64,000 nt of DNA from positions 11,683,501 through 11,747,500 of the forward strand of contig NC_059084.1 of NCBI RefSeq assembly GCF_020497125.1, read 5' to 3'. The notes beneath the pieces are model-generated. The model worked only from the letters and a program-made list of their open reading frames with translations. It was not told the origin of the DNA and searched no databases. Shown here piece after piece: positions 22,646-34,142 of the stretch. The position numbers were made by a program, and so were the translations under genes. This DNA is from Mauremys mutica (lineage: Eukaryota > Chordata > Testudines > Geoemydidae). Position 1 is the stretch's first letter. Each line of letters opens with the position of its first letter.

Positions 22646-22827
22646 CAGTGCCGGCTCTAGCACCAAAAAAAAACAAAAAAAAAGATCAGCGGCTATTCGG
22701 CGGCAAGTCCTTCACTCCGACAGGGAGTGACGGCCCCGCCGCTGAATTGCCGCCTGACGTGCCGCCCCACTCTTCATTGGCCGCCCCAGGCACCTGCTTG
22801 CTAGGATGGTGCCTGGAGCCGGCCCTG
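22646..22827. mobile_element. hAT-type non-autonomous element (182 bp)
   Basis: Ends CAGTGCCGGCTCTAG and CTGGAGCCGGCCCTG form an imperfect inverted repeat. The exact 8-bp duplication TAAAGGTG lies at 22638-22645 and 22828-22835. An A-rich run follows the left end, then GC-rich sequence. Its termini resemble those of the 56475-56777 element, so the two probably belong to related families. Confidence 0.92.
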
Positions 22828-22859
22828 TAAAGGTGTGACATTGTCTGTGCCCTTCTGTT

Positions 22860-22953
22860 TTGTACAGGAGCTGGACATGTAGAGTTTCTAATTAGAACTG
22901 ATGGAATATGAGAGTTTAGAAAGTCACCTGAATTTGAGAGGGGTTGTTGCAAT
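22860..22953. repeat. 94-bp direct repeat, copy A
   Basis: It matches copy B at 23443-23536 without gaps and with 7 mismatches over 94 bases (about 93% identity). It contains CTAATTAGAACT and AGTTTAGAAAGTCACCTG. It does not match a repeat family I recognise. Confidence 0.9.
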
Positions 22954-23442
22954 AGGCCGAAATGGAGTCACTGAGTTGAGTAACTTGGGCATTTTGACAA
23001 GGGCAGGATCATTAGAAGTGGAATGTTCTTCAGCAGTGCACTGTCTAGACTTTGTGCCAAGCCTTAGTTACAGAAGACGCACAGGACCTTTGCTGGGACA
23101 GCTCAGAAAGAGCATAAAGAGTTCAGACCGGAGTGGCAGACCAGAACTGCAGCCTGAGTAGCAGGCAGTCTTTGTATCTGCTGCAGTTTTAGTTGCTATC
23201 CGGACTTTGAAATGAGTGTCTGGCAAATTCTTGTGAATCCATGTGCATGTATAATCCCTAGCATTGTACAGGTGCATTCTGAACACCATATTGCTACAGT
23301 ACCCAGTCATCTTATGTGACCTCCATTTTTCTTCCTGAATAATTAAATGGGGTTCCTCTCCAGATTTCACATGGTTGGGGTCACCTTATAGGAAAAGTGT
23401 GTGTGTGGGGGGCGGTGATGAGGATATTTGCTGGAAAGTATA

Positions 23443-23536
23443 TTGTACAGTAGCTGGACATGGAGAGTCTCTAATTAGAACTGCTGGAATATGGGAGTTT
23501 AGAAAGTCACCTGAGTTTGAAAGGGGTTGTTGCAAT
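23443..23536. repeat. 94-bp direct repeat, copy B
   Basis: Second copy of the 22860-22953 sequence, same orientation, 583 bp downstream and of identical length. On the minus strand both copies are open in one frame. Of the seven differences, three are silent third-position changes and four are first-position replacements in that frame, which is too few to argue for coding. Confidence 0.9.
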
Positions 23537-24850
23537 CTGCTGCCAACTCTTGTAGTCTGGCCACCCAAAGGAAAGTGAACTGGGACTCTTCCCTGCCCGC
23601 CCCATGTCATCCATTTACAGCAGGCCTTTGGCTCTGAATAAGCATCTCAAGAGAACCTTCTTTTTTTAAAGGGGGGTTTGGTGTTTCCCAGTGAGCAGAG
23701 GACCATAATAGCCCCAGTAGGAAACAGAATCACTCCTCCCAGTTAAGTCTGGCGTTCTGCAATTCTGGTACTCTCGTCTCTCTAAAGAAATGCAGACTAG
23801 CCCAAAAATGCAGGTCTCCTGCTGCCCGGAAGACGTAGATGGCAGCTCTGGGAACCCCCTCCATCCTGCAGACAGGCAGCCATAAATCTGGTTAGTAAAA
23901 CAAAACAAAACAAAATCCCTTGCTCCTATTTGAACCTCCTCCTTGTCAGGCGAGGCTGAGGCCTGTGCAGTGCGTGATAGGACTGCCAAATGCAGTCTGC
24001 CCTAACTCCACCCTCAAGGCAGCCTGCCTGTCTGCCAAGCGCTTAGAGCTGTCTAGGAAGCAACCAAGCATGCCCAGGGCGATAGCAGTTAACACAAGGA
24101 CAAGGGGATTGTCTCCCTGTCAGGGTTCCTGTTACCTTTAACCTCTCATGGTTGGAAGGAAACAAAGGGGCTCCGGGTAATGGTTTAAAGCCTCTCATCC
24201 TTTTGGTCATGCAGGGAGACTTTCTACAAAGGGCCCTTGAATTTTAATGGCAGATATTTAAATGAGGCGGAGGGCCTGTGTGACTGTTTCCCTTCATGGC
24301 ATTGTGTGGCTTTTTGACATGTATCTCATTGAGGGAGAAAGTGCAGAGCTGCCTTTTCTCTGGAGTGGATTTAAAGACCTCTGTTTATTACGGGCCCCAA
24401 AACAAGCCCCAGTGACAGGCTGCAGCTGTGAATGTGGGTGTCGGGGGACAATATGTGTACTGTATGTTACCCGTTCGGTGGAGAGCGTTACATCTAGAGT
24501 CTTGAGACTTTGAAAGGCTCTGGAGGGGAGAGAGAACTCTTTGCTGTCGCTGGGTAAATTTCTCCCCCCATCTCCTTTCCAGCCCTTTTCCTCCCATTAA
24601 AAAATGGTATCCAAGAGGCTCATGCTTGGAAGCTGTAGCTTTGTAAAAGTTTGAGAAGGGAATGTTGGGGGTGGGGGGAATCTACCAATATAATACACAC
24701 ATTTTTCTCCAGGGAAACCTTACCTGAAGTTTTCCCTATGCCGTTGCATTACAAAAAGTGAGGAGATTTATAAGAGTTCTTAATAGATTTCCCCCCCCCC
24801 TCCCCCCAAACTATTGGAATTAATCATGTGGAGGTTGTGCCTGGAAGAGA
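23537..24850. other. no gene recognised
   Basis: No exon or repeat identified. A frame at 24262-24513 has a cysteine cluster (CSCECGC) faintly like the luminal exon of PMEPA1, but the surrounding residues and splice signals do not match. Confidence 0.4.
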
Positions 24851-24858
24851 TGATTAAC

Positions 24859-24976
24859 TAGGGTGACCAGATGTCCCGATTTTATAGGGACAGTCCTGAC
24901 ATTTGGGGCTTTTTTTTATATGGGTTCCTATTGTCCCCCTGTCCCGGTTTTTCACACTTGCTATCTGGTCACCCTA
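24859..24976. mobile_element. hAT-type MITE (118 bp, TAGGGTGACCAGAT ends)
   Basis: TAGGGTGACCAGAT at the left and ATCTGGTCACCCTA at the right are exact inverted repeats. The 8-bp duplication TGATTAAC is exact at 24851-24858 and 24977-24984. The short interior has 'GTCCCGATTTTATAGGGACA', itself partly self-complementary. The termini resemble the MER63/Blackjack type of hAT elements. Complete and well preserved. Confidence 0.95.
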
Positions 24977-24984
24977 TGATTAAC

Positions 24985-27171
24985 TCGCTTTAAGCATCCT
25001 TCTCTTTCTAGAACCACACATCTCAATCCTAGCAGGGTCAAATAGCCCTTCATTCTCCCACAAAGCATGCTGCCTGTGGGGGTGTCAGATTAAACCTTAA
25101 AAGAGAGAGGTTCTATGTAGCTGGCATGCTGCGCCCATCACCATGACATATGGGCACCTGGTCTGCTTTACTGTTGAAGATCCCATGGCTCCCTTTTTAA
25201 GAGAGTAGGGTTTGTCCCTGGGACCTTAGCTAACATTCCCTTCCATCACTGTTTGTGCAGGGTACTGTGGACTGATTGTTCCACTCAGTTGCTTCCTTCC
25301 ACCCCAGAGGTAGCTGCACTTTCAGTGGTGCTGTAGATAGGTGGGCTCCAATCCTGAAAAGACACGCTCTCACGCTTAAATTTGAGCACCCAAGTATTTC
25401 CACTGACTTGAAGACATGCCCAAGTCTTTGAAGGTTGTGGGCACAGTCAGTAGTGGTTTGGGATCCTTTGGGATGAAAGATGCTATGGGAAATGTAATAT
25501 GAAGACTGGTCTGGTGGCAGCTACGGCTGCTGCTGCTGAGCAAAGTTAATTCCAGGGTAACTGGCCAGAATTGCCACCTGGACTGTTTTGCTTGACATTT
25601 TATTTGCTTTTACTTCACTGCTGCCAGAAGGAAAATGCTCCATAAAAAATATCTGCCTTAGTCAGCAGACCCCATCCCATCAGATACAGATGTTACTGTG
25701 AGCTGTCCTGTTTAGGCACTCTTACATTTTAATGCAAATTACAGTATCTGTGATAGTGGAGGGCACCGTTTTTGAAAAAGTGGTTTCTGTGGCTTTTCTC
25801 GCGGAGGAACAGGTTATATCTAAGTTGTCAGCACTGTTGGCTTTGCTTTTCCTCCCTTCTTTCCCTTGAAATGGCCCCTGTCTTTATAAATATCACTGGG
25901 GGAGGAAACTTTCCTGAGATTCCCTCTGCCAGGATAGCACAAATAGAAAAGCACCGTGCCCTCGCTTCAGGCCAGAGAACAGGTGAGCATCTGTGTTCGG
26001 CAGACGGTTAGAGTAACTTCTTGGCCAGCTGCCAGGGAGCGGAGTTGCTCAGGGTAGCTTCCAGGCTCTCCCTGGATGCTGAATACATCTTCTCAGAACT
26101 AGGTTTGCATGGAAATAGCACAGAACAGTCTGACAGATATTTCCAATATCTAGTTCCAGCCAATGCATGCTACAGTCCAAGTGAGGAACGATTTCCTCTG
26201 ACGTTAGGAGCTATTCCACATCAGTTGCTGTCTAGACACACTGAATTAACTGGTAACCCACTGAGGCTCTTTATGCCAGTTCACACCATTCAAGCCCCCA
26301 CTGTCAGCTGGCTGTGCTGGGCACAGAACTGAATGTTATCTGGAGATCTGGTATATAGATGTATTGGGGAGGGGTGCAGTCAGTGTAGATTCAAGGTTTG
26401 TCCTCTCATGAAAAGCACAAATTCTGATTCACTATGTGTTTTTTGGCAGATTAACTGAACCTAGAGAGGGAGACTTGTAGTGTGGCTGGGACTGGGAATC
26501 GATTTCTAGGTGTTGCAGGCTTGCTGTGACCCCTTGAGCAGGTCTCCATTTACAAACCGGGGATAATACTCACCCAGCTCACACGGCTGTTAAGGCCTAA
26601 TTTAATACAAGATCCTCAGCTGAATACAGCTATGTAAATGTTAAGTGTACTGCAAAACCGAACTCAGTTTTTAATATTGTTTAATTAAGACCAGAAGTAT
26701 TTGAGGCATCCCTTCATTAAATAGGGTGACGGGGCATTCAGCACAAAAATAAAACTTTGACAGACTGATTAGTGGAGGCATCTAGCAAGCATTTCTGGTA
26801 GAGATAGGCCTGAACCCAGCCCCCTGGGAGATTTTGAGAAACTTGGTCTCTGGACTCTAGCCTCGCAACTCAAGCCGATAAAGCCGACATCTAGGTATGA
26901 TTTAGAATTTGCAGATCACATTTAAAGACAGTCCCTCATCTATTACGGATGAGGGCTGTTATTCCTTGGTGCTTGACTGGAAGCTTTTTCTATGTTGCTT
27001 GACTGGAAGCTTGCAGAGAACTTTTGTGTCTGAGAGCTTGAAACATCCATGGAAACAATTCAGCTATGAAACTCCACTAGCTGTATGGCCGAACTCAGCC
27101 TAGGATTTCTTGTGCTGTATTTCATGCTGCTTTCTAAGGTGGCTCAAAATGCATGTCTGTGTCTCTTGCAG
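24985..27171 (+). other. PMEPA1: PMEPA1 intron immediately upstream of the transmembrane exon
   Basis: The segment ends in the acceptor TCTCTTGCAG (27162-27171). It includes one MIR-like fragment (about 26505-26640) and a candidate alternative first exon (25871-25982) discussed in the findings. An ATG at 27153 is in frame with the exon through the acceptor, so an unspliced transcript could also be read into the exon. Confidence 0.7.
26505..26640 (+). repeat. MIR SINE fragment
   Basis: 'CTGTGACCCCTTGAGCAGGTC' followed by 'ATTTACAAACCGGGGATAATACTCACC' and 'CACACGGCTGTTAAGGC' follows the MIR order on the + strand. Confidence 0.65.
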
Positions 27172-27326
27172 CGGAGTTGGAGTTTGTACAGATAATCATA
27201 ATCGTGGTGGTGATGATGGTGATGGTGGTCGTTATCACATGTCTGCTGAACCACTACAAACTCTCTGCACGATCCTTCATCAACCGGCACAGTCAAGGGA
27301 GAAGGAGAGATGAGAATCTGTCTTCA
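27172..27326 (+). CDS. PMEPA1: PMEPA1 coding exon: transmembrane segment
   Basis: This exon encodes the single membrane span of PMEPA1 (TMEPAI), a type I membrane protein of endosomes and Golgi that limits TGF-beta signalling. The acceptor is TCTCTTGCAG and the donor GTAAGT (27327-27332). The exon opens with two bases (CG) that complete a codon begun upstream: a preceding A gives Thr, as in the human long form (MEIT-ELEF), and a preceding G gives Ala, as in the short form (MA-ELEF). It then has 51 codons: ELEFVQ, an Ile/Val/Met-rich span of about 20 residues, and the basic juxtamembrane stretch [19 protein letters not shown]. It ends in phase 0. [10 protein letters not shown] and KLSARS separate it from the paralogue LDLRAD4. 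The upstream exon with the start codon was not found in the window. Confidence 0.97.
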
Positions 27327-30300
27327 GTAAGTAACTGCGCCATCTCTGTGTGCACATTGCTGGCCAGATGGTCAGAAGCTTGTGAAACGTTAAAGGTGGA
27401 AGGAGTCTAGTTTGATTGCATTTGCCTATCTAGTAAAGTGCATGTGCCATTTAGAACCCTACAAACAGGCACCTTCCAAGCAGCTGAATCTTTCAGGTGG
27501 TTGGGGTCTTGCAGGATTGTGTGTAGAAACTTCAGGTTAGCATCCTGTGCCTTGAGAACAAAACCACAACATGTGGGAAGTTGGGCACTTTCATGAGGGC
27601 AAACACAGCAGTCTTTTTATGCTCTGTAACTTCCAGACATGCAGCTGTGAATGTGTATACCAATGCCAACTAACTGGCCTGATGTTATTCAAAGGGGGAA
27701 TCACAGCATGGCATGGGGGAGGGGTATTCTTGTATCCCCTTGAATCTGAAAACACCAGTTATAAATACGTGGATGGGATTCACGTTATTGACTCTCATAA
27801 TCCCAAAATACAGCGGTCCTTTGGGTGTTTCATTGGCCAGGGAGTCCTAACAGTATAGTTACTGTTGTTTAGAGATGAGGGTGCAAATATCATACAGAAT
27901 TTACTAGGGTGTTCTGTAGTAGTGGTCCAAAAGCTGCATTATTACCACTAGAAGTGCAATGTTGTTGGGTTTTTGTTGTCCCATGTAGAACACAGAAAAC
28001 ATGGTCAGTCTAACAAAGTGAATTCTCCCTGAAATAATGCCTGAAAAGTTCATGGTGCAATTTAAGCTTCCTGCCTCTTTCGAACAAAGAGGAAACAAAA
28101 TTCTTTTAATTGTAGTGTTGACACGAATTCAATCAAAATCCATTCCAATATCATGACAGATATTAGTCACGTTGCTTAATGCACAACTGGAAGATGTTCA
28201 AACACTATGGTGATGAGCACATTATAAAAACCTACATAGAAAAGAAATAGAATCTTTATTTTTCTTTGCGTCTGAGCATGTGATTTTCCACTACTCTTTT
28301 TGTTTGATCTACCATTTAGTGCAGCAATAACTTGCATTCATCTATTTCATTGCATCCTGAAGGATCCCAAAGCTCTTTAACAATAAGAACCTTTCAAACT
28401 ACCACTGGTGTAGAAGGCAGTACATAGCAGCCCTGCTCAACGGTTTGGGACAGGAAGCGAGGAAGAATACTTCATCCATTTGAAACTGTTCAGGAGTTTC
28501 CTTAGGCAGAAAATAAAAACGAATGTCCCAAAATACAAGTCACTTTTTCCCAATTTACAGGTTTCCACTATAAATCAAAAGCACCGACAGATGTTTAATT
28601 TGTCATGTATGGTGCACCATACCCATGCATCCAGTGTTTCCTACAATATAGAATCAAATAATGCTATCCCTTTGAAAACAGGAAACTTGACATTCAAAAG
28701 AGTGTGTTCTAGTGAGTCCTCCCTATGGCACCTATTGAAGTGCCCAAAGCATGTAGTAACATGGCATCTGGCGACACTGTCCAGTATTCGTTTAATGTCC
28801 CGACGAACGGAAACCATCCTCATCCCAGAGATGCCCTCTCACTTTCACATGAAATACTCACAGGTAGCTGAGGCCCCTTGACAAGGTCTTCTTCCCAAAG
28901 TGAGAGAGACCCTCAACTGTGAAATCATGCAGTTCAGTCAAAGGACCCTTCATTTAGTCTAATGTGGATGGAATGTGTCTCCAAGGAGTGAGGGAATGAA
29001 CAAGTTGTTGTTTAAACCAGGCAAGAGGAGTGAACTGCAAGGGGTGGTATGTGAACTCTTTAACTATGGTGATTTGCAGATGAGGCATTTTACAAAAGCA
29101 TCTGCCCCTGTTTGGAGTGAACAAGCCGGGGGATCAGAGCTGAAATTCTAACCTGAATCCAGATGCCAGTGGGTAGTGTCAAAAACCTTAGCTGCCATTC
29201 TTCCTAAATTCTCACACACCTGGTTTCTGCCAGTAACAAAATACCAGAAGAGAGGCTGGTTTTGTCATGCTTTCAGTCCAGCCAACAGCCGATAGGAGCT
29301 GAAAGTTCAAGAGAGAATCCATTCTTGCAAGATTCCTAGCCCACAGCGAGCTACATAGGGATTTCATTAATAAATCAGACCAGCATTCCATCTAGTCTGG
29401 TATCATGGCTCTCTGACAATGGCTCATCCCAAATGCTTCAGGCATGCAAGACACCCCATCATGGACAATTGGGGAATAACCTTGGCATCTTTCTGCTCCC
29501 AGTGAGGGGTTGGTTGATGTTCACATGTCAGGAATTAAGAGAGCTATGCAAAAAAAGCTCACCTGCAATGCCCTCTGTTATAAACCAGACCTCCAAAGGT
29601 GTGGTGAGCCCACAGATTCTGTCTCTGATCTAAGGCGCCTGCTGTTGATAAACCAGGCTACATTTAGAGGCTTACGTGCCGAGGTGTGCAAGGTTCTGAT
29701 TCTTGTGTTATGCCTAAAGCAAGCTGCTAAAACCTCCCACAGGACAGAAAGTTGGTGCAGTTCTCTGTGGTCTTTGAGGGCTCTTTGGAAGTGGAACCTC
29801 ATGGGCTTGGGGAAGGAGGGAAGCAGTGCAAAACCAAGGTAATCTCCTGGCAGGTTTACACTATGCCAGTTCAGTGCCGCTTGCATTGTGTACAATACTT
29901 TCAGAGCCTATTTGAATTTACCACCGAAGGAATACTTTTGTAACACAAATTAGCTCCATAGATCAAAAGCTACATTATCTTTTATTTTTAATTATGAATC
30001 ATGTCTTGGTTTCCTTCCTCCCCATCCCCCAGAGGAAAGCTTCACCCCCACCCCGTACAGTGTAATTAACTCACAGCCACACAGTACTTTAGTTACTGGC
30101 ATGCTGTGAGCACTCCTGTAAGGACAGAAAAGCCCCCTAGTGTGCTAAACAGGAAGCTCATTACACAAGGATCAATCATAATAAAGATTTTAAAAGTGGC
30201 CTATTTAAGATTCAGCACAGTATGATTTTTTTTTTCCTGTAGAAAACAATGTTCCAACATCAGTTGCTGCCTGTCATCCCCGCACATTCTCTGTATTAAA

Positions 30301-33300
30301 CTAGATAGTGGTTTGCCAATCCACAGAACACACTGAGAAGTTCTTTTTTTAAAGGCAAACTTTTTCATGCCCAGAGATGCCTACTGGAGACATGCACTTT
30401 CCATCTACTGAAGTACTCAAGTGGCCTATTGCTTGGTTACGTTTTTTCTTTTATTCAAGATCTGCATTAGAGCCAACACTGTTTTGCTTCTTAACATTTG
30501 CAATTAAAAGAAGAAAGCCTTACAATTGCCCCCAAAATGTTTTTAATGTGACTACTGCTGGCACCATGTTTCTCTGTTGCCTTCTCTGCCTGTCACAGAT
30601 ACCTTCGTTTCTCCAGAGTCTGTCTGTCTCTAGTAAACACGACAAAACCTTCCTTTCGAAACAGCCTTTTCCACCATAAGAATGATACTCAAAATACTGA
30701 TACCCACTTCTACTACGAAAGCCCTTCTGATTCCCTGGAAAAGGAAATCAAAATCAGAAACCCTTCTCCAAGCACGGTGTTAACTCCCAAAAAGCTTCAC
30801 TATTCCTATTACCATTTGATTTTACATGGAAGGTACTCATATATTACTACACTGATGGGCAGCCATGTAAATAGACGGATAGAATTCTTAAATAAATAAC
30901 TTTCAGTGTTATAGTCTCTCACAAATTGTATGGAGAGTCTTGCAGTTTTGTTCTTTAAGCCCTAGACCGTGGAGTTATGTATAAACACCACAATCTCAGC
31001 TTTTTAAGAAATAAATAAAAAGTAGGTTTCTAGGCATCATGCAACTGACAAATGATCCCTAAGTGCTCAAAAGTTAGAAAGCCCAATCTCATGGTTGGTG
31101 TGTTTTTGGTTTTGATTTTGGTGGGAGGGTGGAGGGGTGGCCTTCCTCGTGATTTTGGAATGCTTAGGATTGGCATTATAGCACTCCTATGACCAGGAGA
31201 CTGATGTCTTTTTAAAAAATAAATAAATAAATAAAATCAGGATTAATATTTCAGCCTACCAACTTTGCACACCTCTGGCTGCTGCTTTCCTGGGCTGCTT
31301 TTTATTTTCCTCTCTATATTGAGAGATGAGACATAAGCTGCTGCTCAGGCACCATAATGACGGGTACTGTACAAGGCCCCAGTCTGCAACATTTTAGCCC
31401 ATCCTTAATTTCATTGGGGTAAGTCAGTTGTTTGCAGGATCAGGCCCTAAAAAAGCCCAAATAGAATGAATTAGAACCAAAATCCCAGATCAAACCACTT
31501 CAGACTTTGGATCTAGATCTGAACTTCGCAGCCTCCCGCTCCTTCACTGCTTAGATTTCTGGTCGTTCCATTTTAATGCTGTTCTGGTTCCTCTTGGGCA
31601 CCATCCACTTGTGATTATTATTTTTTGTATCTTGGTAGCACCCAGGAGCCCTGGTCAGGGACCCCATTGTACAGTGACTACTACAGAACATGGAACTAAG
31701 AGATAGTCCCTGCCCCAAAGAGCTTACTGCCCGGATACGGCAGGGGGGTGGGAGGTGAGGATTCCAGGGGGAGGGAAGCTTTGAAAGTAACTTAATTCAC
31801 TTAACAATGTTTCACCTCCCCTTTTGAGAGCTGCTTTATACAGAAAACCCAGAACCCTATCTAGTGGCATAGCGTTATTCCCTCTGCCCTGGGGAAAGCA
31901 CTGGCCTTCCTGCTGCATAGCCGCCACCCGTGTGGAAACAGGTTGACATCACTGCAAGGGAAATGGAAAAGCAGATGGGACATTGCAATGGCACTGCCCA
32001 CTGCTAAGTTAAATATAAAACATCTAGCAGAAGGCAGGGAGGCACTAGCTGCTCAGGAAGTTTGCCATGAGGACATTGCAAAGTAAACACTTAAATGTTT
32101 TAAAGTGATTCCCTCTGCTGCCCTTTGGTTCAGCTTCCTTTTAATCGAGGTAACAAAGAGTAATCAAATGTACCTCTAAGCCAGCAAAGTTTTAATCCGT
32201 GCGTACAGTCACAGTGAATGTCTCAAAGCCATATATTGACTCTGTATTCACTTCTGAGTAGTATCCTCAAATCGCAGTATCTCTTCTGTTGCATTCCTTG
32301 CCTAGCCATACAACATAATCCCATGCCTCCTTTAGAGAGGGCTGCATTTGGTACAAAGAGCCAGATCCTTAACTGGTGTAAATTGGCATAGCTCCCTCCA
32401 TTTCAGTGGTTCCATTGGTTTACACTAGATGTTTCCAGTGATTCAAAAGTTGTTTGGTATTAATTATTTTGAGTCCCTTTTGCGGGGGGATAGCGGGGTT
32501 GTGTTTTTGTTTTGTTTCCAGACAGGATTTCAGTCTGTGATGGGTGCAAGTGCCCTTTGTGGCTTCGGCTATTGAGGGAATTTTACCATAGAATATCCTT
32601 ACAGAACATCACTTCATGTAGGCAAAGGAAGCCACATGCAATTAAATAGACTAAACAATCAGTGCCTGTGTAGACAGTTACATATTAAAGTCTCAAAACT
32701 CCCTATAAAATATTGCATTGTTCACAACTATCAGACATTTCGGCTGCATAGATATGTGGTATGAAACTAAAATTATAGATCCATTATCTTTAACTCCAAA
32801 GTATGTGGTTGTCATAATACTTAACCTCTTGCATTTCAAGGAGAGACTCCCTAAAAACCACAGAGAAGGGAAAAGAATCTGAGACATCTCTTTTCCATAT
32901 AAATCCCTGTTTTTGTTCCACTGATAACAGGACTGCCTTGTGATTTGTGTGCAGAAATTGAGCTTCAAAAGCAAGTACTTGATTGGATTCTTGAAGTATC
33001 CGACATCACATGCAATGCCACAAAATATATTTTTCTAAAATTGAGGGAAATAGAGAGAAAGAGACAAAGGTTGTGCAAGTGGATGGGAGTTCTCTAATTC
33101 AGAATGCACTGTTAGATAAGTTAATTTTCCTCCTACCTAATATTAACAGATATGTTTTCATTATTTAAAAACCCACAAAATTAGAGCCACTTTGGCACCA
33201 GAGTTCACCCATGTGGATCTCAGTGTTGCCACTACTGCAATTTTATCATGTCTTACTATATTTGGTGGGGTTTTATCTTAAGTCCCCAGATGCTGGAGTA

Positions 33301-33985
33301 TAGTTGTTACTATATACAAATTTCCTATTAAAAGAAAAGGGACATTTCTAGCCCTTATAGTTGCAGAGAAAAGTTTGAAAATGTGAACTATAAAAGCTCT
33401 AATAGCAGAAGCAAATAAGGAACCTTTTTTTTTTTTTTTTTTTTTTAAATTTTAAACTAATCTCGGTGGTTTTGGGGCTTGGCTCCTGATTTTTGAGTGC
33501 CTGATGTTGGTGATACTGAAATCTAATTGCAGGACTGGGGGCAATGCTTGAACACAGATAAGACTACTCATGCCTGAGCACCAAAAAGTGAAACTGACCA
33601 AAAAAGCAAAATTAAAAAACAACTCTAATGAAAGAGAGAGTAACACTGGTGTTGTTTTCACTGTCCAATTCAAGCTGTAAGTGAGATTAAAAAAAAATAG
33701 AAAGACTAAATGATGAAAATTAGATTTTGAGAATTCTTTCGGTGTTAATAATCTAATGCTCTTAATAATGCAGGTAAGAATATTGACTGTTTTTTAAGAC
33801 CTATGACTATATACTTTGCTCTTATAAATTATGTGGCTCCACTGACTGGAGCTACATCGATTTACACCAGCTGATATTCTGGCCCAGAATGTAACTTGGT
33901 AAAATTCCTTTGAAAATATTGGGCAGTTTAGACTCTGGCTGGACAGGAATGATTCTCAATTCTCCTCTTATTCTTTCCAATGTAG
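27327..33985 (+). other. PMEPA1: PMEPA1 intron between transmembrane and linker exons (6659 bp)
   Basis: The intron starts GTAAGT and ends TTCTTTCCAATGTAG, with a pyrimidine-rich tract before it. Contents seen: an old repeat fragment near 28320-28400 ('CATCCTGAAGGATCCCAAAGC'), a SINE fragment at 31610-31730, an AAAT microsatellite at 31213-31237, an old palindromic repeat near 32355-32435, and a poly-T run at 33425-33446. The 133-codon frame at 28480-28881 has no recognisable domain and is taken as chance. Confidence 0.9.
31610..31730 (+). repeat. old SINE fragment
   Basis: 'GGTAGCACCCAGGAGCCCTGGTCAGGG', 'CCCCATTGTACAG' and 'CCCTGCCCCAAAGAGCTTAC' share order and wording with the fragment at 1776-1892, so both are copies of one old SINE family. 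Confidence 0.5.
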
Positions 33986-34039
33986 GAAGGAAGTCTGTGG
34001 CCTTCAGAAAGCACAGTGTCAGGAAATGGAGTAACAGAG
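33986..34039 (+). CDS. PMEPA1: PMEPA1 coding exon: 18-residue linker
   Basis: A 54-bp phase-0 exon, bounded by CCAATGTAG (33977-33985) and the donor GTGAGG (34040-34045). It encodes EGSLWPSESTVSGNGVTE, which matches the linker EGCLWPSESTVSGNG of human PMEPA1 and joins the membrane exon to the cytoplasmic tail exon. It is too small to stand out as an open reading frame and was found by homology between the two larger exons. Because its length is a multiple of three and both neighbours are phase 0, skipping it would keep the frame. One difference from human is visible: Ser replaces Cys at the third residue. Confidence 0.96.
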
Positions 34040-34142
34040 GTGAGGACAAGGCTGGTATTGCATAATAACCTCATCTGTTTACATGCGGGCTGTGATACAG
34101 GCTGAAATGTTCCAAAACTCACTCTCTCTCTCTCGTCTTCAG
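34040..34142 (+). other. PMEPA1: PMEPA1 last intron (103 bp)
   Basis: Starts GTGAGG and ends in a CT-repeat pyrimidine tract, CTCTCTCTCTCTCGTCTTCAG. The next three bases are CAG, giving a tandem CAGCAG acceptor. The intron is very short compared with its 6.7-kb neighbour. Confidence 0.92.

Noticed and set aside
24262..24513. Frame with a CSCECGC cluster resembling the luminal exon of PMEPA1
   Set aside because: Neighbouring residues do not match, there is no donor in the right phase, and the similarity is limited to alternating cysteines.
28480..28881. 133-codon open frame in the PMEPA1 intron
   Set aside because: No recognisable domain, no splice borders, low-complexity-free but random-looking composition; consistent with chance.
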